The position numbers were made by a program, and so were the translations under genes. The notes below the pieces were generated by a model, which worked only from the letters and a program-made list of their open reading frames with translations, had not been told where the DNA came from and did not search any database. Shown here piece after piece: positions 8,141 through 16,195 of a DNA stretch of 33,614 nt. The DNA lies in NCBI GenBank assembly GCA_028724265.1, contig JAQYDG010000002.1, forward strand, positions 1 through 33,614, read 5' to 3'. Origin of the DNA: Actinomycetaceae bacterium. GTDB lineage: Bacteria; Actinomycetota; Actinomycetes; Actinomycetales; Actinomycetaceae. Position 1 is the first letter of the stretch. Each line of letters opens with the position of its first letter.

Positions 8141-8904
8141 CGTTCCACCACCTCGCTCATCGGCCGATCGGTGTGAAGAAGTCCGTCACGTATTTCGACA
8201 AGCCGATCGCACCAAGCGGCCACCTTGACGTCGTGAGTAATCAGCACAAGCGTTGCTCCACTCATACGAATGGCACTCGTCAGAATTTGCATCACCTCAT
8301 GCCCGGTGGCCTGATCGAGGGCTCCTGTCGGCTCATCGGCGAACACCACAGCAGGGTGATGAACAAGCGCGCGGGCAATAGCAACGCGCTGCGCCTGACC
8401 ACCACTCATTTCGCCGGGTCGTTTCTTCAGCTGATCCCCCACGCCTAGCCGTTCCAACCACTCTTTTGCCGTAGACACCGCCGCATGCTTACTTTCGCCG
8501 TTGAGCAGCAGCGGCAGCGCCACGTTCTCCAGCGACGTCAGTTCGGGCACAAGCTGACCGTCCTGAAAGACGAAACCGAAGCTTTTTAGGCGCAGCTTGG
8601 AGCGAGCCGCATCACGCAGGGTACTCACTGGTACTGTTCCGAAATTGACCGTACCTTCGGTAGGTAACAGTATCCCTGAAAGAACATGAAGCAGCGTGGA
8701 CTTCCCCGAGCCTGATGGCCCCATGATCGCCACCTGCTCGTGCTCGCCAATCGTGATATCGACGCCCGCCAAAGCATGCACTGCACCAAAACTCTTCTTC
8801 AACCCAACCCCTACAAGAGCCGGCTTCTTCTCTGTATGCGGCTCCGTAGGCGGCATCGCGTCTAGCGAGCCATACGTTGTTTGTTCCATCGTGACGTCCT
8901 TCAT
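8137..8904 (-). CDS. ABC transporter ATP-binding protein (MacB/LolD type)
   Basis: A 255-residue ATPase with all expected motifs in order: Walker A GPSGSGKST, Q-loop VFQDGQLVPELT, signature MSGGQAQR, Walker B VVFADEPT followed by GALD, and the H-loop ITHD. It partners the permease downstream, with which it overlaps by 4 bp. Two starts are plausible: ATG 8904 with AGGGA 5 bases upstream, and ATG 8889 with AAGGA 7 bases upstream; the extra N-terminal residues before the ABC core are not conserved in the family. The divergent gap to the kinase gene (8905-9129) contains ATCATGA twice (near 8932 and 8947), a possible operator. Confidence 0.93.
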   Translation of the reverse strand: MKDVTMEQTTYGSLDAMPPTEPHTEKKPALVGVGLKKSFGAVHALAGVDITIGEHEQVAIMGPSGSGKSTLLHVLSGILLPTEGTVNFGTVPVSTLRDAARSKLRLKSFGFVFQDGQLVPELTSLENVALPLLLNGESKHAAVSTAKEWLERLGVGDQLKKRPGEMSGGQAQRVAIARALVHHPAVVFADEPTGALDQATGHEVMQILTSAIRMSGATLVLITHDVKVAAWCDRLVEIRDGLLHTDRPMSEVVER

Positions 8905-9129
8905 TCGTGTCCCTGCGGTTATCTATCATGATCTCTGGCTGTCCATCATGAGTTTGATGATGCGCATTCGCGCTATATCTCTATTTCAGCCGCTGCCAAC
9001 TCCTGCAGCAATGGTGCCGGCTCCCCTTTTTTACTAGACCTAGCTCTACCATCGACGCATGCTCCGGCAGGCATCATCGTCTCCAGCCGCCTTCATCCAC
9101 TACAATCCACGTCAGCGTAGGCTAATGGT

Positions 9130-9915
9130 GTGACGTTTCGTCGAATTTCCCGATTACTCCACCGTCGCACGCAGCATGACGATGCCGCTGCACAGATTCA
9201 TCGCCTCAGGGCGTCTCGCCGCGAAATTGTGGCGGCATTCGAGATTGAGCGACGGAGAATCGAACGAGACCTGCATGACGGTGCTCAACAGTATCTCGTT
9301 CGGGCAAACATGGCGGTTGGGGAAGCACAACTCATTCTTGACCGTGCCACCCAGAACGGAACGAAGCTGCCAGAAGGGCTTGATGCACTTCCTCAGATCC
9401 TTGAGAACGCACAAACAGCTGGGGAAAAAGGTTTGAGAGTCCTGCGGGAAACCGTCAACAATATCCACCCCAAGGTGCTTTCCGATATTGGACTGGAGGC
9501 CGCAGTTCGCGATGCAGCTGCGTCCAGTTCGCTCGATATCCGGCTTGTTGTGCCCCATCAACTCCCCGATATGCCCGAAGGAGTGATCGCTGCTGCGTAC
9601 TTTGTGGTCACTGAAGCACTCACGAACGTTGCAAAATACGCCCCAGATGCCCACACATCGATCCTGTTAAGCACAGATGAGAACCTTCACGTTTCGGTGG
9701 TTGATGAAGGACCGGGCGGAGCACGCATCACGCCTGGGCACGGCCTGGCAGGCCTGCGCGAACGCCTCGCGGCATTCGGCGGCAGTCTTCGACTCGACTC
9801 GCCGCCAGGAGGGCCAACCACTGTTTCTGCGTCTGTACCACTCCTGCTCTTTGAAGGAGAAAGCGCGATCACCATATCGGATACTGATAGAGATCACTTT
9901 GGGATGACGACGTAG
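9130..9915 (+). CDS. Soluble histidine kinase of the NarL-partner type
   Basis: A 261-residue kinase with no membrane segment. It has a coiled N-terminus, a HisKA_3 box ERRRIERDLHDGAQQYLV (His49) and an ATPase domain with ALTNVAKYAP (N-box), VVDEGPGG and GHGLAGLRERL. The start is GTG 9130, with a weak -10-like TACAAT at 9101-9106 and no good Shine-Dalgarno sequence. Lacking a sensor region, it probably reads the state of a membrane partner, plausibly the divergently encoded ABC exporter, as in flux-sensing modules. It is followed 48 bp later by its response regulator. Confidence 0.88.
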   Translation: MTFRRISRLLHRRTQHDDAAAQIHRLRASRREIVAAFEIERRRIERDLHDGAQQYLVRANMAVGEAQLILDRATQNGTKLPEGLDALPQILENAQTAGEKGLRVLRETVNNIHPKVLSDIGLEAAVRDAAASSSLDIRLVVPHQLPDMPEGVIAAAYFVVTEALTNVAKYAPDAHTSILLSTDENLHVSVVDEGPGGARITPGHGLAGLRERLAAFGGSLRLDSPPGGPTTVSASVPLLLFEGESAITISDTDRDHFGMTT

Positions 9916-9963
9916 AGAGTGAGGCAGAGGCACGAGATAGTCAGGAGTAGATAAGGACACAGC

Positions 9964-10671
9964 ATGAAAGTTTTTATTGCCGAGGACGCTGCGCTTTTGC
10001 GCGAAGGACTCTCCGAGATTCTGCAGCGCACCGGCAACGAGGTGGTGGGCTACGCGGAGGATGCCGTGAGCCTAGCCAATTCTGTGCAGTCATTGCTCAC
10101 ATCAGGTTCCGAGATCGACGTCCTGATTACGGATGTGCGTATGCCGCCCACGATGAACGACGACGGCCTGCGCGCAGCAGTTCAGCTGCGAGCTCAGTTC
10201 CCCCAACTCGGCATCATGGTTCTGTCACAGTACGTTGCGCCTGCCTATGCCAGTGCCCTCTTCGATCCCACGAATCTGTCGTACACCGGTTCGTTCGGCG
10301 ATCCGCCTTCCACTGGCAAAGGCGGGTTGGGATATCTGCTCAAAGACAGAGTGGCACGGGTGGCAGATTTTATCCGATCCCTTAGCATCGTTGCCGCGGG
10401 CGGAGTTGTGGTAGACCCCGAAGTGGCGGCAGGCCTCGTTCGCTCCAAAAGCAGGCCGCTTCAGGCACTGACAGCCCGCGAGCGCGAAGTGCTCGAACTC
10501 ATGGCAGAGGGAAAATCTAACGCTGAAATCGCGGCATATCTTCATCTGTCGGGAGCAGCCGTCAGCAAACATGTTGCCAATATCTTCCTGAAGCTCAACC
10601 TTCCTCCTGGGGAAGACAACCGACGTGTTCGTGCAGTGCTGACGTATCTCACTGCCACCTCGCGGTTATAG
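9964..10671 (+). CDS. NarL-family response regulator
   Basis: A 235-residue regulator. The receiver has acidic residues ED at 7-8, phospho-acceptor Asp57 in LITDVRMPP, and Lys in YLLKDRV. An insertion between alpha-4 and beta-5 (YTGSFGDPPSTGKGG) is longer than usual. The C-terminal LuxR helix-turn-helix reads LTAREREVLELMAEGKSNAEIAAYLHLS. AAGGA lies 6 bases before ATG 9964. It should be phosphorylated by the preceding kinase and most likely controls the divergent ABC exporter operon. Confidence 0.92.
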   Translation: MKVFIAEDAALLREGLSEILQRTGNEVVGYAEDAVSLANSVQSLLTSGSEIDVLITDVRMPPTMNDDGLRAAVQLRAQFPQLGIMVLSQYVAPAYASALFDPTNLSYTGSFGDPPSTGKGGLGYLLKDRVARVADFIRSLSIVAAGGVVVDPEVAAGLVRSKSRPLQALTAREREVLELMAEGKSNAEIAAYLHLSGAAVSKHVANIFLKLNLPPGEDNRRVRAVLTYLTATSRL

Positions 10672-10781
10672 CGTGCGGGGTCGGAGACGAAAGTACACCA
10701 CACCAGCACGGGCACGCTCCACACCAGCAAAACCTGACCGTACCCACCTTACCCCACATTTTTGGCTTATTTTCAGCCCTC

Positions 10782-10796
10782 TATACCCGGTGTATA
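10782..10796. promoter_or_regulatory. Inverted repeat upstream of the arginine/citrulline operon
   Basis: The 334-bp gap 10672-11005 holds no gene I can support. It contains TATAC-CCGGT-GTATA (5-bp arms), about 210 bp before the carbamoyltransferase start, a possible operator or -10 region. Nothing matching a known ArgR or FNR box was seen. Confidence 0.25.
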
Positions 10797-11005
10797 ACCA
10801 CACTTGCCCCTGCATCAACCTCGATTCGGCCACAAGTAAACCATCTTTCCTGAAAATTCCATGCCATAAATAGAAGTGCACCGGGCACCCGCAGTCCGAA
10901 GCTCACAGAGCTTTGAACACGTATGGCGGTGCCCATGCCGCTACGTCACCGTCCAAGGCTGTGTACGAGGCGCGGCGCAAGTAACTCAACGAAAGGTATT
11001 TCATC

Positions 11006-12001
11006 ATGGCTATGAGTCTTTCTGGACGCAATTTCCTCAAGCTGCTCGACTTTTCTAGCGAGGAGATTCGTTATCTGCTCAAACTCTCGAAGCAGTTTAA
11101 GAACATGAAGCTCACTGGCACACCTCATCGTTACCTTGAGGGCAAGAATATCGTTCTGCTCTTTGAAAAGACGTCTACCCGTACTCGTTGCTCCTTCGAG
11201 GTGGCAGGCTACGATCTGGGTATGGGCGTCACCTATCTTGATCCAGGCTCCTCGCAGATGGGCAAGAAGGAATCCATCGAAGATACCGCACGCGTGCTTG
11301 GCCGCCTGTACGACGGTATCGAATACCGCGGCTTCGACCAGACCGTTGTGGAAGAAATCGGCGCCAAAGCAGGCGTTCCGGTGTGGAACGGTTTGACGAA
11401 TGAATTCCATCCCACGCAGATGCTTGCAGACGTGCTGACGATCGAGGAAAACTTCCCCGATGGCCTGGCTGGCAAGAAACTGGTGTTCATGGGCGACTGC
11501 CGCAACAATGTGTCCAATTCACTCATGGTTGTCAGCGCAAAGCTCGGCCTGGATTTCGTCGGCTGCGGCCCGAAGGATCTGACACCAGATCCCAAGCTGA
11601 TCGAGACATGCAAGGAAATCGCTGCACAAACCGGAGGCTCCATCGCCTTTACTGAGGACGTTGACGAAGGCGTCAAGGGCGCACATGCCATCTACACGGA
11701 CATCTGGGTGTCCATGGGCGAGCCAGATGAGATTTGGGAGACCCGTATCAAGGAACTGCAGCCATACCGTGTGACAAGCGACGTGATGGCTAAAGCCGCG
11801 CCAAACGCGATCTTCATGCACTGCCTGCCGTCCTTCCACGATACGCAGACCACGATTGGCGCAGAGATTGCTGAGAAATTCGGCGTCACGGAGATGGAAG
11901 TAACGGACGAAGTCTTTGAAGGCCCGCAGTCACGCGTTTTCGACGAGGCAGAAAACAGGATGCACACCATCAAGGCCGTCATGTATGCCACGCTGAAGTG
12001 A
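11006..12001 (+). CDS. arcB: Ornithine carbamoyltransferase
   Basis: A 331-residue cytoplasmic enzyme interconverting ornithine plus carbamoyl phosphate with citrulline plus phosphate. Visible motifs are the carbamoyl-phosphate loop STRTR (57-61), the HPTQMLAD segment, the ornithine-specifying loop DIWVSMG, and HCLPSFHD near the C-terminus. The SMG loop argues for ornithine rather than putrescine as substrate. It lies 28 bp upstream of a carbamate kinase gene and a carrier gene, which points to the catabolic direction (citrulline to ornithine and carbamoyl phosphate); hence arcB rather than argF. AAAGG precedes ATG 11006 by 9 bases. Confidence 0.93.
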   Translation: MAMSLSGRNFLKLLDFSSEEIRYLLKLSKQFKNMKLTGTPHRYLEGKNIVLLFEKTSTRTRCSFEVAGYDLGMGVTYLDPGSSQMGKKESIEDTARVLGRLYDGIEYRGFDQTVVEEIGAKAGVPVWNGLTNEFHPTQMLADVLTIEENFPDGLAGKKLVFMGDCRNNVSNSLMVVSAKLGLDFVGCGPKDLTPDPKLIETCKEIAAQTGGSIAFTEDVDEGVKGAHAIYTDIWVSMGEPDEIWETRIKELQPYRVTSDVMAKAAPNAIFMHCLPSFHDTQTTIGAEIAEKFGVTEMEVTDEVFEGPQSRVFDEAENRMHTIKAVMYATLK

Positions 12002-12029
12002 TGACCGCCAACTGTAAAGAGAATACGAT

Positions 12030-13022
12030 ATGACAAATCACAATTCGCTGGGCTCAGATAAGGGCTCACAGAGAATCGTGGTGGCGCTGGGCGGCAACGC
12101 TTTAGGTAGCACACCTGAGGAGCAGCTTCGGCTGATCAAAGGTACTGCACGCTCGCTGGCTGATCTCGTTGAGGAAGGTCACCAGGTTGTCGTCACACAC
12201 GGAAACGGTCCACAAGTCGGAATGATTAAGGTGGCAACCGATTTTTCGGCAACAAAGGGAGGCGGAACTCCCGAGATCCCCTTCGCCGAATGCGGAGCGA
12301 TGAGCCAAGGCTATATTGGTTTCCATCTGCAAAGTGCGCTCGATAGCGAACTCGCGCGGCGCGGTATCAAGCGACAGGCAGTGTCCCTGGTCACTCAGAC
12401 CGTCGTGAACGCGGACGATCCTGCTTTTGACGACCCAACCAAACCAGTCGGTGCTTTCTTTACTGCTGAGGAGGCCGAGGCTTTGGCGGCGGCGTCCGGC
12501 GACAAGTATGTGGAAGACGCCGGCCGGGGCTGGCGCAAGGTTGTGGCGTCGCCACTGCCAAGCGCGATCGTCGAAGCACCCGTCATTCAGACGTTGATGG
12601 ACGAAGGCTACGTCGTTGTGGCTGCTGGCGGCGGGGGCGTACCCGTCGTTGAGCATGAGGGTGGCTACGATTCCAGGTCTGCTGTGATTGATAAGGATCG
12701 CACTGCAGCGCTGATGGCAGCCAATCTCAATGCTGACGTCTTGTTGATCCTCACGGCAGTACCAACCGTAGCTCTCGGCTTCAACACTCCGCAGCAGCGC
12801 GAGATTGAGCAGATGAGCGCACAGGAGGCACAGGGCTATATCGAAGCCGGCGAGTTCGCAAAAGGCTCGATGCTCCCCAAGGTGGAGGCGTGTTTGGGAT
12901 TCGTTCAACAGCGGCCTGAAGGCGTCGCCATCATCACCTCGCTTGAGCAGGCGAAGGCGGGCATTAACGGTAGCGCAGGCACTCGCATCGTGGCTGACGA
13001 CTATCAAGGTGGTGCGCGATGA
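12030..13022 (+). CDS. arcC: Carbamate kinase
   Basis: A 330-residue member of the amino-acid kinase family that makes ATP from carbamoyl phosphate and ADP. Motifs seen are VALGGNALG at the N-terminus, VTHGNGPQVG, the carbamate-kinase segment FAECGAMSQGYIG, AAGGGGVPVV, VIDKDRTAAL and KGSMLPKVEA. The length is normal for ArcC. Its last 4 bp (ATGA) overlap the next gene, so the carrier is translationally coupled. Together with the preceding enzyme it would yield one ATP per citrulline. Confidence 0.95.
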   Translation: MTNHNSLGSDKGSQRIVVALGGNALGSTPEEQLRLIKGTARSLADLVEEGHQVVVTHGNGPQVGMIKVATDFSATKGGGTPEIPFAECGAMSQGYIGFHLQSALDSELARRGIKRQAVSLVTQTVVNADDPAFDDPTKPVGAFFTAEEAEALAAASGDKYVEDAGRGWRKVVASPLPSAIVEAPVIQTLMDEGYVVVAAGGGGVPVVEHEGGYDSRSAVIDKDRTAALMAANLNADVLLILTAVPTVALGFNTPQQREIEQMSAQEAQGYIEAGEFAKGSMLPKVEACLGFVQQRPEGVAIITSLEQAKAGINGSAGTRIVADDYQGGAR

Positions 13023-14671
13023 GCGAGCAAACTCCGGGTGAACAATCCGTCGCAGACGATGAAACACCGCTGGGCAATAGCGCATCGGTGAGCACTGCAG
13101 AGGTGAGCGACGCTGACCAGCAGCCCGCTGGCAAACCAAAGCGCAAGCATCATGGTCTGCACGTTCCTACTGCCTTTACGATCCTCTTCGTGCTGACGAT
13201 TGTTGCCGTGCTTGCGACGTGGTTTGTCCCTGCCGGGCAGTATGCCAAATTGGCATATAACGCTGAGGATTCGAATTTCTCGGTGACCACGCCGAAAGGT
13301 GACGTGTCCACTGTCCCTGCCACGCAGGAGCAACTGGACAAACTCGGGGTGCAAATCGGGCTCAACCAGTTCACATCTGGCGCAATCACGAAGCCCATCT
13401 CGATCCCCGGCACATATGAATCATTAGACGCAAACCCCATGGGTGCGGCTGATATCCCGAATGCAATGGTGCGAGGCACGATTGAAGCAGTGGATATCAT
13501 GGTATTCATCTTCGTGCTCGGTGGTTTGATCGGCGTCGTTCGCGCTACTGGCGCGTTCGAATCCGGCCTTATCGCCTTGACGAAGAAAACAAAAGGGCAT
13601 GAGTTCGTCCTCGTGTTTGCCATGTCGCTGTTCATGGTTCTGGGTGGCACGCTCTGCGGCCTGGAGGAAGAAGCTGTTGCCTTCTACCCGATCATGTGTC
13701 CAATATTCATCGCCATGGGCTATGACGCGATCATTTCCGTCGGTGCTATTTTCCTTGCCGGTTCGATGGGCACGACGATGTCCACGATCAACCCGTTCTC
13801 GGTGGTGATCGCATCGAATGCGGCAGGAACATCCTTCACCGAAGGTCTATGGTGGCGTGTGGCTGGGTGTATTGTTGGCGCGATCGTGGTGATCGGCTAC
13901 CTGTACTGGTATGCCAAGAAGATCAAAGCCGATCCGAGTGCCTCCTATACGTGGGAGGATCACGAGGAGTTCGAGGCTACCTGGTCGATGGGCGACAACA
14001 GCAGTGTTGCGCCGTTCAACATCAAGCGCAAGATCATTCTGTTCTTGTTCTTCTTGGGATTCCCGATCATGGTCTGGGGCGTGATGGCTAAAGGGTGGTA
14101 CTTCCCCACCATGGCCGCAATGTTCCTGACGATCGCAGTTGCGGTGATGATCCTCGCTGCAACGGGGGATGGACGGCTCAATGAAAAGCAGCTGGTTGAC
14201 GCGTTCTCCGACGGTGCCTCGTCATTGGTCGCAGTGTCCCTGATCATCGGCTTGGCGCGCGGCATCAACCTGGTGCTCAACGAAGGTCTGATTTCCGACA
14301 CCATGTTGCACTCTGCATCTCAGCTCGTGCAGGGGATGAATGGCCCGGTGTTCATCATCGTGATGCTCTTCATCTTCTTCCTCTTGGGGTTCGTCGTCCC
14401 GTCATCGTCAGGCTTGGCTGTGCTGTCCATGCCGATTATGGCGCCGTTGGCGGATTCCGTCGGTATCCCGCGCTGGATCATCGTCTGCGCGTATCAGTGG
14501 GGGCAGTACGCAATGCTGTACCTTGCGCCTACTGGTCTGGTGATGGCAACACTGCAGATGCTCAACATGAAGTACTCGCACTGGCTGCGTTTTGTGTGGC
14601 CAATGGTCGTTTTCGTGTTGGTGTTCGGCGGCGGAATGTTGGTGGCCCAAACGCTGATCTATGGTGCCTAA
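13019..14671 (+). CDS. YfcC/ArcD-type membrane carrier
   Basis: A 550-residue integral membrane protein of the YfcC family (basic amino acid/C4-dicarboxylate carrier-like). A hydrophilic N-terminal tail of about 50 residues precedes TM1; about 12 hydrophobic segments follow. Typical family segments are VDIMVFIFVLGGLIGVV, GTLCGLEEEAVAFYP, GSMGTTMSTINPFSVVIA and GFVVPSSSGLAVLSMPIMAPL. From its place in the operon it most likely imports citrulline or arginine or exchanges them for ornithine. The AAGGTGG before the start lies inside arcC. Confidence 0.88.
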   Translation: MSEQTPGEQSVADDETPLGNSASVSTAEVSDADQQPAGKPKRKHHGLHVPTAFTILFVLTIVAVLATWFVPAGQYAKLAYNAEDSNFSVTTPKGDVSTVPATQEQLDKLGVQIGLNQFTSGAITKPISIPGTYESLDANPMGAADIPNAMVRGTIEAVDIMVFIFVLGGLIGVVRATGAFESGLIALTKKTKGHEFVLVFAMSLFMVLGGTLCGLEEEAVAFYPIMCPIFIAMGYDAIISVGAIFLAGSMGTTMSTINPFSVVIASNAAGTSFTEGLWWRVAGCIVGAIVVIGYLYWYAKKIKADPSASYTWEDHEEFEATWSMGDNSSVAPFNIKRKIILFLFFLGFPIMVWGVMAKGWYFPTMAAMFLTIAVAVMILAATGDGRLNEKQLVDAFSDGASSLVAVSLIIGLARGINLVLNEGLISDTMLHSASQLVQGMNGPVFIIVMLFIFFLLGFVVPSSSGLAVLSMPIMAPLADSVGIPRWIIVCAYQWGQYAMLYLAPTGLVMATLQMLNMKYSHWLRFVWPMVVFVLVFGGGMLVAQTLIYGA

Positions 14672-14720
14672 CACGGCTGGCGTCGTTTGAGACTGCGGAT
14701 GATCCATCATCGCCAAACTC

Positions 14721-14794
14721 GGTATATCAACCAAACAAGATATACCCACTAACCACATAGATAGTTCATTCAACAACTATCGTGATATATCACG
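14721..14794. repeat. Three consecutive inverted repeats after the arc operon
   Basis: Three palindromic elements follow one another: GGTATATC/GATATACC (14721-14728 and 14739-14746, 10-base loop), GATAGTT/AACTATC (14760-14766 and 14775-14781, 8-base loop) and the perfect 14-mer CGTGATATATCACG (14781-14794). They are AT-rich, in contrast to the surroundings, and lie in the 477-bp gap between the carrier gene and the membrane LuxR regulator. The first could end arc transcription; the others look more like protein-binding sites. No convincing gene was found in 14795-15148. Confidence 0.5.
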
Positions 14795-15108
14795 TGCCAC
14801 GCTTATACGTCTGAGCATGACGTTACCTGTGAATACCTTCCGCGCAGGATCGCCAGACAGATGTGTGGGCGCGGCGCTTTTTTCGCTCGTTTTCTCTACC
14901 TGCCCGGGTTCTTCCCACCCAGTGCATGGTACTTCGCCTCTGTCGTTGCTGCGCCGTTCCGTTCCGACTAACAGTGGAACCTCAGGCAACTCCGCAACTG
15001 CTCTTCCTCCCCTACCACGATGATGTGAAGCGCTTCTGAGCCCTCATCAGGGACGAGTATCCTATCTGCGTCACAGTTCATAGGGTAAAGTTGGCTTCCT
15101 ACAGGTTA

Positions 15109-15122
15109 GCCGCATCTGCGGC
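15109..15122 (+). promoter_or_regulatory. Leader hairpin before the LuxR regulator
   Basis: A tight hairpin GCCGCA-TC-TGCGGC lies 26 bp before the start codon and just upstream of a very strong ribosome binding site (GGAGGCAGGAGGAAC). It could stabilise the mRNA or modulate translation. Confidence 0.3.
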
Positions 15123-15148
15123 TGGGATATCTTGGAGGCAGGAGGAAC

Positions 15149-16117
15149 ATGGGCGTCGGTCTTTTTTACTACACCCTAGTAGTGATGCTCCTGACTATCT
15201 TGGCCGGAGCCGTCCTCTTCGCATCGTATATCGTGGATCGTAAGAGGACGCATCTTACTGCCTTTTGTTGCGCGATCGTTTATTTCTTTGACGTAGCCCT
15301 CGTGCTGCGATCCTCTCTCAAATCCCATACTGGCGTAGACCCACCGCCGTCGGAGGCGCCGTATCTCATCAACAGCCCCATAGAATCGGTGATCTATGGG
15401 GCACTTGTTTTTGCTACTTTGTGGGCTATTGTGTTGTTGTACCTGGCGTGGGATTTACGACTGCTCGCCATCCCTGTTTCGCTTTTCATCCTCGCAAGCA
15501 CCGTTGTTTATCTCGGCATCTCCGATCTGCGTCTGCGCGCTTTCTGGTTCTTCACGATGCGCACTCTCAGCTTCCTTATCCTCGTTGCGTTTGTGACTGG
15601 CGTCTATACGTTTTCTCGTTCACGCGTCGCTCGCCGAATGCTCGCACGCCAGCGACTCCTCTATTTCGTTGCGTTACCACTCGTCCTCGCAGAGGTAGCG
15701 TGGAACCTGGTTTTCATCATCTTCCGTGACTCCTCAACGGCGTTAGTCAACTTTCTCGACATGGCAACAGAGCGCAACTTTATCGAAAACATTTTGATGT
15801 TGTTTTTCCTCTACTTCATGGTGGCGCGCTCCATTCCGCTGCTAAAACTGCACTATGAACAGCCTCCCGTCAAGCAAAAATGCCGTGACGAGAATTTCCT
15901 TCACGAGGTTGCTCTGATGTATGCGAAAAACAAAGGGCTGTCGCCGCGCGAACGCGAAGTATTGTTCAAAATCCTTGCAGGCAACACCAACCAGGAAATC
16001 GCGAGTTCACTATATATCAACGTTTCTACGGTCAAAGTACACGTGCATAATATCCTCAAAAAGACGAACACCCATTCACGTTCAGAACTCGTTTCCGATT
16101 TCTGGCACCACGCCTAG
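15149..16117 (+). CDS. Membrane-bound LuxR-type transcriptional regulator
   Basis: A 322-residue protein with about seven hydrophobic segments over residues 1-238, a charged linker (QPPVKQKCRDEN) and a C-terminal LuxR helix-turn-helix at about 258-315 (LSPREREVLFKILAGNTNQEIASSLYINVSTVKVHVHNIL). There is no receiver domain, so this is a one-component membrane sensor that would bind DNA from the membrane. The start ATG 15149 has an excellent AGGAGG. It stands alone, convergent with the GH20 gene. A role in controlling the neighbouring glycan or arginine genes is possible but not shown. Confidence 0.8.
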   Translation: MGVGLFYYTLVVMLLTILAGAVLFASYIVDRKRTHLTAFCCAIVYFFDVALVLRSSLKSHTGVDPPPSEAPYLINSPIESVIYGALVFATLWAIVLLYLAWDLRLLAIPVSLFILASTVVYLGISDLRLRAFWFFTMRTLSFLILVAFVTGVYTFSRSRVARRMLARQRLLYFVALPLVLAEVAWNLVFIIFRDSSTALVNFLDMATERNFIENILMLFFLYFMVARSIPLLKLHYEQPPVKQKCRDENFLHEVALMYAKNKGLSPREREVLFKILAGNTNQEIASSLYINVSTVKVHVHNILKKTNTHSRSELVSDFWHHA

Positions 16118-16120
16118 CCC

Positions 16121-16190
16121 CTCTTAGCCGATCTCAGGTTCTCTTAGGCCCTTTCTTAGCCATGATTAACCTTTCTTAGCTCTTCTTAGG
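16121..16190. repeat. Five CTTAG repeats between convergent genes
   Basis: CTTAG occurs at 16123, 16143, 16155, 16175 and 16185, mostly as (T/C)TCTTAGsC/G, with start-to-start steps of 20, 12, 20 and 10 bp, filling the 78-bp gap between the LuxR regulator and the GH20 gene. There is no strong hairpin. It may be a degenerate tandem repeat or a termination region. Confidence 0.45.
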
Positions 16191-16195
16191 CTCGT

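Noticed and set aside
14817-15023. 68-codon plus-strand frame between the arc operon and the LuxR regulator
   Set aside because: No ribosome binding site, no domain and an unconvincing composition; other frames here are equally open.
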